Source: Oxalobacteraceae bacterium (GTDB lineage Bacteria > Pseudomonadota > Gammaproteobacteria > Burkholderiales > Burkholderiaceae_D). Taken from it: a stretch of DNA of 49,639 nucleotides. The stretch spans positions 1 through 49,639 of the forward strand of contig JANXTY010000025.1 of the NCBI GenBank assembly GCA_025352145.1, given 5' to 3'. The notes beneath the pieces are model-generated. The model was not told the origin of the DNA. It was given only the letters and a program-made list of their open reading frames with translations, and did no database searches. The position numbers were made by a program, and so were the translations under genes. Positions 25,802 to 34,591 of this stretch are shown piece by piece; position 1 is the stretch's first letter, and every line of letters starts with the position of its first letter.

Positions 25802-27462
25802 TGTGGATTCCCATCAACAGTCGCGGTGGATGGATTCATGTGCAGTCCTGTAATTTTGAGCGTATAGGCATAGGGTCCCGGCGCATTGGCAGGGAGCTTT
25901 ACTTTCAGACCAAAGAAATCATGGAGGAATGCGACATCCCCAACTTGACTACCAAGAATGGTCACCTTATTGATTTTCCCCACCATCGCAGGAGTAAGAG
26001 CAAGCGGCGTGATCAACACTTCGCCGCCCGTCCATTCGCCAAGGACGATCGCATAGAGCACATCACCTTTCACCGTAAAACGCACGTTCGGACCCTTCTC
26101 GCCCTTACCACCACTGCCGAAAGTGTGCCAGTTATGCGTGCCGTAAATCGCCTCGCCGTTAATGTCTAACCAGCGGCCAATTTCCAGCAATGTCTTCTGC
26201 TGCTCCTCGGGAAAAGTACCATCGGCCTTGGGAGACAGATTCAGCAAAAGCGTGCCATTGCGGCTGACAGTGTCAACCAGTTTGGAAATGATAGAAGCCG
26301 CGCCGGTAATGCGCATGTCGCTCGTGTAACCCCACGTACTGCCGATCGGTTCGTCCACCTGCCAAGCACCCGTGCGAATGCCAGAGGGCGAACGCGAGCC
26401 TATTTTTTCGAAATCAATGATCGAACCAATGGTCTCCGTATTACGGTTGCTCGGCGCGTAAGCAGCTTTCTTCGTGCTCAGCGAAACTTCTTTGCCCCAT
26501 TGCCGGGCACGATTGTAGTAATGAGCCGCAAGCTGCAGCTTGATGGGGTCGAGATAACGCTGATCCACACCATTGTCGAACCACAGCATATCGGGCTGAT
26601 ATTTGTCGATCAACTCAACGTTACGCTCATACCAATTGACGAGAAAACGTTCGCAAGCGGCATCACTGCGATCAGCCACATTATAGAAATCAGCCCACTT
26701 CGGATCATAAAGATCCGCCTGCTTAGCCTTGAGGTCGGCACTCAGTGCCGCTGAAGGATTAATAAACTGAAAATTTTCGATGCCATGATTGGATACCCCA
26801 AATTTGAGGCCGCGCGCGCGCACGGCAGCGGCCAACTCACCGATGAGATCCCGTTTTGGACCCAGGGCCTTGGCATTAAACGGGGTCACCTTGCTGTCCC
26901 ACATGGCAAAATTATCGTGGTGCTGGGCGGAAGGAACAATAAAACGCGCGCCGGATTTTTTAAAGAGATCCGCCCACACTTCTGGATCGAATTTCTCTTG
27001 CGTGAAAAGCGGGATGAAATCTTTATAGCCGAATTTATCCTGTGGGCCGAAGTTCTCGACATGCCATTTCTGATCTCCACCGTACATATGTTTTTCGTAC
27101 CATTCATTGTGATGCGCCGGGACAGAATACAGACCCCAATGCATGAAGAGTCCAAATTTGGCCTCGTTAAACCACTGGGGTACCCGATAATTTTTCTGCA
27201 GCGAGTCCCACGTAGGTTGAAATGGCCCCGGTGCAAGCGGTGTAGGAATCTGTGCGACAGCCGCTTCGACAACAGCAAGGCGGGTTTCCGGTGCCATATC
27301 AAAACCTTTCTCGGCATTACCGCCATCAGCAACTACATTGGGCGCCACGTTGGACTGCGCGAATGCGCCTCCCGCATTACTGGCTAGACATGCCCCCAAA
27401 ATCAAGGCTGTTGTAAAGCTAAATTGATTGAATAAGCGTGTTCTTTTTGAACCTTTAGGCAT
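25798..27462 (-). CDS. Glycoside hydrolase family 29, alpha-L-fucosidase
   Basis: Retaining alpha-L-fucosidase expected to remove terminal fucose from side chains. The 554-residue protein begins with a signal peptide (SKRTRLF.. ending GAFAQS near 37). The GH29 barrel shows WFNEAKFGLFMHWGLYSVPA (98-117), FIVPSAQHHDNFAMWDS and the nucleophile block DMLWFDNGVD (Asp296). A C-terminal sandwich follows. GAGGAG precedes the ATG at good spacing. It is the first gene of the leftward GH29-esterase-GH115 unit. Confidence 0.93.
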   Translation of the reverse strand: MPKGSKRTRLFNQFSFTTALILGACLASNAGGAFAQSNVAPNVVADGGNAEKGFDMAPETRLAVVEAAVAQIPTPLAPGPFQPTWDSLQKNYRVPQWFNEAKFGLFMHWGLYSVPAHHNEWYEKHMYGGDQKWHVENFGPQDKFGYKDFIPLFTQEKFDPEVWADLFKKSGARFIVPSAQHHDNFAMWDSKVTPFNAKALGPKRDLIGELAAAVRARGLKFGVSNHGIENFQFINPSAALSADLKAKQADLYDPKWADFYNVADRSDAACERFLVNWYERNVELIDKYQPDMLWFDNGVDQRYLDPIKLQLAAHYYNRARQWGKEVSLSTKKAAYAPSNRNTETIGSIIDFEKIGSRSPSGIRTGAWQVDEPIGSTWGYTSDMRITGAASIISKLVDTVSRNGTLLLNLSPKADGTFPEEQQKTLLEIGRWLDINGEAIYGTHNWHTFGSGGKGEKGPNVRFTVKGDVLYAIVLGEWTGGEVLITPLALTPAMVGKINKVTILGSQVGDVAFLHDFFGLKVKLPANAPGPYAYTLKITGLHMNPSTATVDGNPQ

Positions 27463-28030
27463 GCTTTTCTCCTCTTTGTGTCGGGCAGTAATTGACCGGT
27501 ATTTTAAATTTAAAACTCCTGAAACCCGTATTCTATGTGAAGATTAAACCTAACTGCACCCAAACTTTGTAAGTTTCTATGAATGCGCGAGACAATCCTA
27601 TTACCGAATCTCCGCAACGTTGCACGACGCGGGTCGGGCAAACTTACGAATAGGACTGGGGAATCCGGCCGTATCGATATGCGCACAGGGAAAACCTGGT
27701 GCTTACACTATGCCGCGAAAATTTTCAAAGACTTTGAAAGGCGATTGCCCTGGTATGTGGTTACTAGAAGAGGAGCAGAACCTGTTTTTAGTCTACAATT
27801 TGCGTTCCCATTTTTGCAGCGCAATTTTAATTGTCTCCCAAAAGTTTTCCTGCAGAACGTACCGATGCAGGCATTATTTTATGTGTGACAAAGAAGAAGC
27901 AACGCTGTCCGCAGAATTTTGGCGCAGACACTTAGTTAGCCATTGGCACAACAAGCGGCACACAGTAAATACGCAATAATGACGATTTAAATCCCATCTC
28001 CTCATTCACAACTAACTATTAAGGAAGAAC
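27463..28030. other. 568-bp non-coding region between GH29 and the FKBP gene
   Basis: Divergent promoter space. A perfect 14-bp palindrome TTTTAAATTTAAAA lies at 27502-27515, about 40 bp upstream of the GH29 start, and could be an operator or AT-rich promoter element. An inverted repeat CCTGCA/TGCAGG lies at 27849-27871. Two overlapping rightward reading frames of 101 and 119 codons exist (27583-27888, 27620-27979), but they resemble no known protein and exclude each other, so I do not call them genes. Confidence 0.45.
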
Positions 28031-28387
28031 ATGGCCATCATTACCACAGGAACCGGATTGCAATACGAAGAAATCACTGTTGGAGAAGGCGCAGTAGCTG
28101 CCGCTGGCGACCATGTGAGCGTGCATTACACCGGCTGGTTACAAAACGCCGACGGCAGTGCTGGCAAGAAGTTTGATTCCAGCAAAGATCGCAACGATCC
28201 ATTCAACTTTCCGCTGGGTGCTGGCAATGTCATTCAAGGCTGGGACGAAGGTGTTCAGGGCATGAAGGTCGGCGGTACACGCCAGCTCATCATCCCGTCT
28301 TCCCTGGGCTATGGCGCACGTGGCGCGGGCGGAGTGATTCCACCGAATGCGACCTTGATTTTTGAAGTCGAATTATTGGCTATATGA
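28031..28387 (+). CDS. FKBP-type peptidyl-prolyl cis-trans isomerase
   Basis: Small cytoplasmic prolyl isomerase, 118 residues, a single FKBP domain without signal peptide. Seen: [45 protein letters not shown] and [20 protein letters not shown], which form the FK506-binding pocket. AAGGAAG (28020-28026) precedes the ATG. A tiny second gene overlaps its stop. Confidence 0.95.
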   Translation: MAIITTGTGLQYEEITVGEGAVAAAGDHVSVHYTGWLQNADGSAGKKFDSSKDRNDPFNFPLGAGNVIQGWDEGVQGMKVGGTRQLIIPSSLGYGARGAGGVIPPNATLIFEVELLAI

Positions 28388-28593
28388 TGCTTGGCGTAGC
28401 CCAAAGAGTCATCTGCAATGGCTGCACGGCCATTGCCGCGACACTGGTTTGCGGTTGCGCTGTGGTCTCGGTAGCAGCAACGGCTGTCAATGTCGGGGTC
28501 GCCGTCGGATCAACAGCAGTCAGTGCCACGACGACTGTGGCCAAAGGCGCTGTCAATGTCGGTAGTGCGGTGGTTGAAAAAATTGTTAAGTAA
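28384..28593 (+). CDS. Small lipoprotein-like hypothetical protein
   Basis: A 69-codon frame whose ATG overlaps the FKBP stop (ATGA at 28384-28387). The product has an N-terminal hydrophobic stretch ending LVCGC, an approximate lipobox, and then an Ala/Val/Gly/Thr-rich tail with two similar blocks, [11 protein letters not shown] and [11 protein letters not shown], ending EKIVK. The four-base overlap is the best evidence that it is translated. Function unknown; I recognise no family with confidence. A chance frame is possible. Confidence 0.55.
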   Translation: MMLGVAQRVICNGCTAIAATLVCGCAVVSVAATAVNVGVAVGSTAVSATTTVAKGAVNVGSAVVEKIVK

Positions 28594-28696
28594 CAGTGTG
28601 GGCTATTCCGACTTTTTGCAAAGATTTTCCACCGAGATATTGCCCCCTTTTGTTGAAGGGATTTTTTCTGGCATTGATACCTATGCGCTGTAGATT

Positions 28697-29614
28697 TTAC
28701 GTAGGCAAAAATCCTTCGATCGACAGATAGCGCTCGCCGGTGTCATAGTTAAAACCAAGCACTGTTGCGCCGGGCGCAATCTCAGGTAGTTTTTGCGCGA
28801 TGGCAGCAAGCGTCGCCCCCGAAGAAATGCCCACTAGCATCCCCTCTTGGCTAGCGGCACGGCGCGCCATTTCACGCGCCGGCTCCGCATCCACCAAGAT
28901 CACACCATCAAGCAGAGAGGTGTCCAGATTTTTGGGAATGAATCCGGCACCGATGCCCTGGATCGGATGTGGCGCAGGCTGTCCGCCAGAGATGACGGGC
29001 GAGGCACTTGGTTCTACGGCATACACCTTTAATTGAGGCCATTTCGCCTTCAGTACCCTGGCACAGCCCGTGATATGACCGCCCGTGCCGACCCCGGTGA
29101 TCAACACGTCCAGCCCCTCTGGAAAATCGGCAAGAATTTCCAGCGCGGTCGTATTAGCATGCACCGCGACATTGGCAGGGTTTTCAAACTGTTGCGGAAT
29201 CCAGGATCCAGGCGTTGCAGCAGCAAGCTCATGTGCACGTGCAATGGCACCTTTCATCCCTTTTTCCCGTGGAGTCAGGTCAAATGTAGCCCCATAAGCG
29301 AGCATCAGACGGCGACGCTCGATGGACATGCTATCAGGCATCACCAACACCAGTTTGTATCCCTTGACGGCAGCAACCATTGCCAGACCAACGCCGGTGT
29401 TACCTGATGTTGGCTCAATAATGGTATTCCCTGGCTTGAGCGCGCCCGATTTTTCGGCATCCTCAATCATGGCCAGCGCAATACGGTCCTTGATCGAACC
29501 ACCCGGGTTACTCCGCTCAGACTTGATCCAAACCTGATGGGTATCGCCAAACAAGCGATTGATGCGTATATGCGGCGTACCGCCGATGGTGTCAAGAATG
29601 GAATGGGCTTTCAT
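28697..29614 (-). CDS. cysK: Cysteine synthase A (O-acetylserine sulfhydrylase)
   Basis: PLP-dependent enzyme making cysteine from O-acetylserine and sulfide. Seen: [12 protein letters not shown] at the N-terminus, the PLP-lysine block [12 protein letters not shown], the substrate loop [20 protein letters not shown], the glycine-rich phosphate cradle [10 protein letters not shown] and the C-terminal GISSGA. The ATG at 29614, with GGAGAG upstream, gives 305 residues; the frame stays open to 29695 but the extra residues do not fit the family. CysK versus CysM cannot be fully separated by eye; [15 protein letters not shown] favours CysK. Confidence 0.93.
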   Translation of the reverse strand: MKAHSILDTIGGTPHIRINRLFGDTHQVWIKSERSNPGGSIKDRIALAMIEDAEKSGALKPGNTIIEPTSGNTGVGLAMVAAVKGYKLVLVMPDSMSIERRRLMLAYGATFDLTPREKGMKGAIARAHELAAATPGSWIPQQFENPANVAVHANTTALEILADFPEGLDVLITGVGTGGHITGCARVLKAKWPQLKVYAVEPSASPVISGGQPAPHPIQGIGAGFIPKNLDTSLLDGVILVDAEPAREMARRAASQEGMLVGISSGATLAAIAQKLPEIAPGATVLGFNYDTGERYLSIEGFLPT

Positions 29615-29828
29615 GAATCTCTCCGAAGTGTCTGCGTCAATGGATTGGTGAACAAGCGTCACAGTCATTCTGTCATAGTTGCATATTCGCCTCAAGCTAA
29701 TCGGATATGGATCAGGTCAGCAAAACAAACGTGTAGGATTGTGCGAGGCGCACCCTTACATCCAAATCTAACTGCGCCAGTCCCTGTTAATTAAAAACAG
29801 CACCTACAACACAAGGAGATTCTGAAGC

Positions 29829-30566
29829 GTGACCACATTTGAAGATTTATGCGCAATTGCTTATAAGGCAGAACGTATTGCGAGCCGCCGGGCAGCAAGA
29901 AACAGGGGACTCAGTGAAGAAGAAACGCTCAAAAATTTACTCGAAACGCGAGCAGGCACTCAATCACTGGGCGATTTAATTCAGTCACGCCAACAGTCCG
30001 CCTTACTTGCCCAGGCAAAAATCGATGCGCGCAAGCAAAGTAAGGCCGAAGCACTGGCGAAAAAACGCGCTGATCAACAGCCCGACGACACATCCTGGCT
30101 GGCCTGGTTCGATGGTTCAAGCCATCCTAATCCCGGAAAAATGGGAATAGGGGCAGTCCTACAAAGCCCCAGTGGAGACATCACAAAAATTTGTTGTGCT
30201 GCTGGACAAGGCGACAACAACGTCGCTGAATATCTGGCGTTAATTGCGTTGCTGGAAGAAGCGGCACGCATCCAGCCAGACAAGTTGGCCATCTACGGCG
30301 ACAGTCAAATCATCATTAATGAAGTAAGTAACGCGGCGATTCCCGGTGCCCTTCCCTTCCAAAATCATCGAAGACATGCCATGCAACTCATCAGACAGCT
30401 GAAGGAGGTGACACTTACCTGGATTCCGCGTAAAAAAAATACCGCCGCAGACGCACTATCGCAACAAGCCGCGCAGCTTGTTGCGGGAACACAGATGCAT
30501 CAAAAGAAAATCACACTCATCAACCCAAACAAAGGTATCAGCACCAGTATCGACCATCCCATGTAA
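29829..30566 (+). CDS. RNase HI-type ribonuclease with N-terminal extension
   Basis: The C-terminal two thirds (from about residue 90) form an RNase H fold with the four acidic residues in place: AWFDGSSHPNPGKMG, NNVAEYLALIALLE, IYGDSQIIINE and NTAADALS. It may cut RNA in RNA-DNA hybrids. The first 90 residues are basic and Lys/Arg/Ala-rich, and replace the usual short start of RnhA. Start is GTG at 29829 with AAGGAG at 29813-29818. The last 67 bases overlap the 3' end of the oppositely oriented antiporter gene. Confidence 0.85.
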   Translation: MTTFEDLCAIAYKAERIASRRAARNRGLSEEETLKNLLETRAGTQSLGDLIQSRQQSALLAQAKIDARKQSKAEALAKKRADQQPDDTSWLAWFDGSSHPNPGKMGIGAVLQSPSGDITKICCAAGQGDNNVAEYLALIALLEEAARIQPDKLAIYGDSQIIINEVSNAAIPGALPFQNHRRHAMQLIRQLKEVTLTWIPRKKNTAADALSQQAAQLVAGTQMHQKKITLINPNKGISTSIDHPM

Positions 30567-31903
30567 CCAAAGAAAGAGGGCATCCGAATGCCGCGTTCCT
30601 GTGCTATAGCCCTGACCATCATATTGGGCGCATTCCCGATATAACTCAGCGCTCCCATGAACACCGAGCCACAAGAAATTGCCGCGAGGGTACTGCCCAA
30701 TCGCCCCATCAATGTCATCGGGTCACCACCAGCCGCGTTAAAAAATACCAAATACGTCGGCGCGTTGTCGAGCACCGAGGACAATAAACCAACGGTCCAA
30801 AAATACATTCTGTCGATAGGCTGCCCGTGGGTATCCGTGATTATCTGAATCACACCGGCAAAAGCACCCTGCTCACCAGCCCGTAAGATCGCCACTACTG
30901 GAATCAACGTGATAAAAAGCCCGGCAAATAGTTTGGCAACCTCCCGCATCGGCCCCCATGAAAATTCATTGTTGGCACGTGCTGTTGTTGGTGTTATCCA
31001 AAGCGAGATCAAGATCACGACAATGAGTAAACTATCACGAGTCAGACTCCCCCACCCAATGGACGTTCCCAATAAATTGAGTGAACCAGAGGATCTCCAC
31101 AGCCCACTCATTAATACCAAACCAACGATAGCCAAGAGGAAAATAAAATTGATTTTTCCATCAACGCTGATGTCCGAGTCTGGCGTAGGATCTAAGGCTG
31201 GCAAAAATTCCTCTTCACAATGGCGATAATAGTAGCAATCAAGAAAATAAAAAATCGACAGCAAGGCCACGCACAAGAACAATGTTTGAAAGAAAATGTT
31301 TTTGACCGTCCAGAAAAAATCGATGCCCTTCAAAAAACCAAGAAACAAGGGCGGATCACCCAAAGGACTCAATGCGCCGCCGACGTTGGCTACCAAAAAA
31401 ATAAAAAAAACCACGGTGTGCCTAGCATGCCGGCGGTTATCATTAGCACGGATTAAAGGGCGGATCATCAGCATGGATGCGCCCGTTGTACCCATGACGC
31501 TTGCCAACAATGCCCCCAATGCCAACAAACCTGTATTGAGCGCAGGTGTGCCGTGTAAATTACCGTTAACACAAATCCCTCCCGCTACCACAAAAAGCGC
31601 GACCATCAAAATAACGAAAGGGAAATACTCCGCAAGACAAACATGCATCGCAGTGCCCACTGCCATGGGAATGCCGAATACGCTAGCGCAAGGCAACAAA
31701 AAGGCAAGCGCCCAAGCCAAGGTTATTTTTCCAAAATGACGATGCCAGAAATCCGATGCCAGCACGGGAACAATTGCCATCGACAGCAACATGCCGATAA
31801 AGGGCATTGCCCACCATAGTGACAATTGACTGCCGTCAAATGTTGACACTTGAGTCGACAAGGCACTTTGCCCAATCAACCCGACAATCACGCTTGCACC
31901 CAC
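30500..31903 (-). CDS. NhaD-like sodium:proton antiporter (ArsB/NhaD superfamily)
   Basis: Polytopic inner-membrane transporter of 467 residues with about 11-13 hydrophobic segments. Blocks such as TTGASMLMIRPLIRAN, VANVGGALSPLGDPPLFLG, SSVLDNAPTYLVFFN and GALSYIGNAPNMMVRAIA are typical for NhaD-type Na+/H+ antiporters and their citrate-transporter-like relatives. Start is GTG at 31903, supported by GGAG about 6 bases upstream. Ion specificity is inferred from family only. The 3' end overlaps the RNase H gene. Confidence 0.85.
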   Translation of the reverse strand: MGASVIVGLIGQSALSTQVSTFDGSQLSLWWAMPFIGMLLSMAIVPVLASDFWHRHFGKITLAWALAFLLPCASVFGIPMAVGTAMHVCLAEYFPFVILMVALFVVAGGICVNGNLHGTPALNTGLLALGALLASVMGTTGASMLMIRPLIRANDNRRHARHTVVFFIFLVANVGGALSPLGDPPLFLGFLKGIDFFWTVKNIFFQTLFLCVALLSIFYFLDCYYYRHCEEEFLPALDPTPDSDISVDGKINFIFLLAIVGLVLMSGLWRSSGSLNLLGTSIGWGSLTRDSLLIVVILISLWITPTTARANNEFSWGPMREVAKLFAGLFITLIPVVAILRAGEQGAFAGVIQIITDTHGQPIDRMYFWTVGLLSSVLDNAPTYLVFFNAAGGDPMTLMGRLGSTLAAISCGSVFMGALSYIGNAPNMMVRAIAQERGIRMPSFFGYMGWSILVLIPLFGLMSVIFF

Positions 31904-32202
31904 ATTTGCTCCGTCAAAATTACGTTCGAGGCTATTTTAAGTTGATTTACTCATTACTTACCGCAAAACCAAAAATGCTTTCCCCTGCAAGCGAACAAAC
32001 CGGAATACGCAACGCCCATTCCCAAAGAGTGAATTTGCTTATATGTAATTTATCTAAGCGTCATTTGTGAGAAAGCCCGAATTACCTTAAAATACAGGGC
32101 CTTGCAATCGGTGAGCCAACACCTAAAATTGCGTCGTCGCAGCTTGCGACTCACTCGGCAATTGCAACATAATCATTTAGTAATTCATAGATAGGTACCG
32201 TT

Positions 32203-32526
32203 ATGACTCACGTTGTCACCGAATCCTGCATCAGCTGCCGTTACACCGACTGCGTCGATGTGTGCCCAGTCGATTGCTTCCGAGAGGGGCCCAATTTTCT
32301 CACTATCGATCCCGATGAGTGCATCGATTGCGCAGTGTGTGTGGCGGAATGCCCGGTCAATGCAATTTTCGCGGAAGAAGATGTTCCTGCGGATCAAATG
32401 CAATTCATCAAAATTAATATTGATTTGGCCCGTACCTGGCCTTCGATTACAAAGACCAAAACCCCGTTACCTGATGCTGACGACTGGAAAGACGTCAAAG
32501 ACAAATTACAATATCTAAAACGCTAG
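32203..32526 (+). CDS. fdxA: Ferredoxin FdxA (3Fe-4S/4Fe-4S)
   Basis: Seven-iron ferredoxin, 107 residues. Cysteine motifs CISCRYTDCVDVCPVDC near the N-terminus and CIDCAVCVAECPV at about 39-51 give one [3Fe-4S] and one [4Fe-4S] cluster. The acidic C-terminal tail is normal for FdxA. It lies 64 bp upstream of a ferredoxin-NADP reductase in the same direction, a natural redox pair. Confidence 0.97.
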   Translation: MTHVVTESCISCRYTDCVDVCPVDCFREGPNFLTIDPDECIDCAVCVAECPVNAIFAEEDVPADQMQFIKINIDLARTWPSITKTKTPLPDADDWKDVKDKLQYLKR

Positions 32527-32590
32527 CACCCTGTTTTAACACTGCCAGCGCTTTTGAATAGTTTGAAATAGAACAGGAAGTTACCGTCGT

Positions 32591-33682
32591 ATGGAAATCA
32601 GTACCAGCATAGAAGAAATTACTCTCTCCACAATAGCTCAAGGACCGATCGAAGCGGATGCAGTCATCATTGGTGCTGGTCCGGTTGGTTTGTTTCAGGT
32701 ATTTGAACTGGGCCTTCTGGAAATCAAAGCACACGTCATCGATTCGCTGCCTAGCGTGGGTGGACAGTGTGTCGAGCTTTATCCCGACAAGCCCATTTAC
32801 GACATTCCTGCCGTGCCGGTGTGCACGGGGCAGGAATTGACGGATAACTTACTCAAGCAAATTGAACCTTTTGGCCCCACTTTCCACCTCGGTCAGGAAG
32901 TCACCCTAGTCGAACGCCGTGAAGACGGTCGCTTTAATCTAGAAACGTCTGCTGGCACACGCTTCATCACCAAAACCATTTTCATTGCTGCCGGTGTAGG
33001 CTCCTTTCAGCCCCGCACCTTGAAAGTCGATGGTATCGAGCAATTCGATGGTACCCAACTGTTCTACCGCGTCAAAGACCCATTGCAATTCTACGGAAAA
33101 AATCTGGTCATTTGCGGCGGCGGCGACTCCGCCCTGGATTGGGCATTGAATTTGGTCGGCAAAGCCGAATCAGTGATTCTGCTACACCGCCGGGAAGACT
33201 TCCGCGCCGCGCCAGCATCGGTCGCCAAGATGAAACAATTGTGCGACGAATACGAAATGCAGCTCATCGTTGGGCAAGCGACCGGATTCGAAACAAAGGA
33301 TGGCAAACTATCGGAAATTAAGGTCACAGGAGCCGATGGCGTCACCCGCCGTTTGCCACTGGATACTTTGCTGGTATTTTTCGGTCTCTCGCCCAAGCTC
33401 GGCCCTATCGCCGAATGGGGTCTCGATATTGAACGAAGGCAACTCAAAGTGGTCGATACGGAAAAATTCGAAACGAACGTTCCAGGCATTTTTGCGGTAG
33501 GTGACATCAACACTTATCCAGGTAAGAAGAAACTCATTCTGTCCGGTTTCCATGAAGCGGCTTTAGCCGCTTTTGGCGCAGCACCCTACATTTTTCCTGA
33601 CAAAAAAATCCATATGCAATACACCACTACTTCACCAAAACTACACAAAATTCTGGGTGTTGAGAGTCCTGTGTTTGACTAA
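32591..33682 (+). CDS. Ferredoxin-NADP+ reductase, thioredoxin-reductase-like
   Basis: FAD/NAD(P)H flavoprotein of 363 residues, of the YumC-type FNR family that lacks the CxxC of thioredoxin reductase. Seen: FAD motif [17 protein letters not shown] (26-42), NADPH motif [14 protein letters not shown], and the late FAD block [18 protein letters not shown]. It probably reduces the adjacent FdxA. AGGAAG precedes the ATG at suitable spacing. Confidence 0.92.
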   Translation: MEISTSIEEITLSTIAQGPIEADAVIIGAGPVGLFQVFELGLLEIKAHVIDSLPSVGGQCVELYPDKPIYDIPAVPVCTGQELTDNLLKQIEPFGPTFHLGQEVTLVERREDGRFNLETSAGTRFITKTIFIAAGVGSFQPRTLKVDGIEQFDGTQLFYRVKDPLQFYGKNLVICGGGDSALDWALNLVGKAESVILLHRREDFRAAPASVAKMKQLCDEYEMQLIVGQATGFETKDGKLSEIKVTGADGVTRRLPLDTLLVFFGLSPKLGPIAEWGLDIERRQLKVVDTEKFETNVPGIFAVGDINTYPGKKKLILSGFHEAALAAFGAAPYIFPDKKIHMQYTTTSPKLHKILGVESPVFD

Positions 33683-33702
33683 AGGTACACATAAAAAGTA
33701 GG

Positions 33703-33734
33703 GTGACTACGGCGCAGATTTGCGCCGTAGTCAC
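33703..33734. terminator. 14-bp perfect hairpin after the ferredoxin reductase gene
   Basis: The 14-base arm 33703-33716 pairs perfectly with 33721-33734 across the loop GATT. It starts 20 bp after the stop codon. No T-run follows on the plus strand, so it is probably a transcript-end-stabilising or Rho-assisted hairpin rather than a classical intrinsic terminator. Confidence 0.55.
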
Positions 33735-33799
33735 ATTCAGCCTCCCATTTCTTGGCCTCAAAAATCGCCGCAGTACCTGCTGCCAAAACAGAATTCACG

Positions 33800-33930
33800 T
33801 TAAACCCAGACTTGCCATTAAACCGCTTTCTTTTCCGCCAAAGCCGCCTGCTTGCTCAGGCGGGAGAAAAAATGAACATCGCGATTGACGTGAGAGCGCT
33901 ACCAGTCCAAGGAGGAAAATCTGGGTTAAA
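33800..33930. repeat. 131-bp segment with imperfect 17-bp inverted repeats
   Basis: TTAAACCCAGACTTGCC (33800-33816) matches the reverse complement of 33914-33930 at 14 of 17 positions. Inside is a 7-bp hairpin (33844-33850 with 33857-33863). No recognisable protein is encoded. This could be a small mobile-element relic. The rest of the gap between the reductase and the Nudix gene (33735-33799 and 33931-34050) holds nothing I can name. Confidence 0.4.
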
Positions 33931-34050
33931 AAATAGAGGACATATTCAATAGAGGAGCATATAGTTAAAGCCATGCGAGCTGAAATCTGTCCCCACTTTC
34001 CAATCAAACAGGACAAGCTCTCAGTATCAACACCCAACTAACAGGGATTG

Positions 34051-34476
34051 ATGGGCTTTTATATGAAACAAAAGATACTTTCAGCAGGGGTCGTCATTGT
34101 GCGAGGAGGACACGATGATTGTTATTTGCTGCTGAGAAGCTACCACTATTGGGATTTCCCTAAGGGGCATGTCGAAGCTGGCGAAGCTCCATTAGCTGCC
34201 GCTTGTCGTGAAGTACGCGAAGAAACCTCCTTGAGCGAATTAGACTTTCGCTGGGGATTCACATTTCGCGAAACGCCCCCTTATGCTCAAGGCAAAGTAG
34301 CACGCTATTACGTGGCCCAAACTCAAACCGACACCGTGGAACTACTAGTCAATCCAGAAACGGGTTTTCCTGAACACCACGAATTCCGCTGGGTCAATTT
34401 CGAAAATGCCAGGACGCTGGCGGCACCACGTTTAGGTCCCATATTGGACTGGGCACACGACCTTACAGGTTATTAA
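34051..34476 (+). CDS. Nudix hydrolase
   Basis: Hydrolase of nucleoside-diphosphate-linked compounds, 141 residues. The Nudix box is complete in its acidic residues: GHVEAGE followed after seven residues by REVREETSL (the usual glycine is serine). The preceding WDFPKGH is also typical. Start is uncertain between ATG 34051 and ATG 34063; a TTG directly before adds one codon. The substrate cannot be told from sequence. Confidence 0.88.
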   Translation: MGFYMKQKILSAGVVIVRGGHDDCYLLLRSYHYWDFPKGHVEAGEAPLAAACREVREETSLSELDFRWGFTFRETPPYAQGKVARYYVAQTQTDTVELLVNPETGFPEHHEFRWVNFENARTLAAPRLGPILDWAHDLTGY

Positions 34477-34551
34477 CAACTTGGTAAATTCTATGAGTGA
34501 ATCAATATTCCGCGATTCGCGAATGTATTTGGAGAAAATAGGATCCGGGCT

Positions 34552-34560
34552 TGTTATGAT
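34552..34560 (+). promoter_or_regulatory. Extended -10 promoter of the DUF349 gene
   Basis: TGT directly followed by TATGAT (34555-34560) forms an extended -10 box. Transcription would start near 34567, about 25 bases before the ATG at 34592. No Shine-Dalgarno sequence is visible in that leader. Confidence 0.5.
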
Positions 34561-34591
34561 ATGCGCTTAACTTATTTTTTTCGCTCCCCAC

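Noticed and set aside
3425-27462. Ulvan utilisation (rhamnose plus uronic acid plus GH105)
   Set aside because: No sulfatases or ulvan lyases are seen, while PL11 and GH28 point to rhamnogalacturonan.
27583-27979. Two overlapping 101- and 119-codon frames upstream of the FKBP gene
   Set aside because: They exclude each other, the second begins with TTG, and neither has recognisable domains or a ribosome site.
33795-34037. 80-codon minus-strand frame before the Nudix gene
   Set aside because: It runs across the inverted-repeat element, has no family match and no ribosome site.
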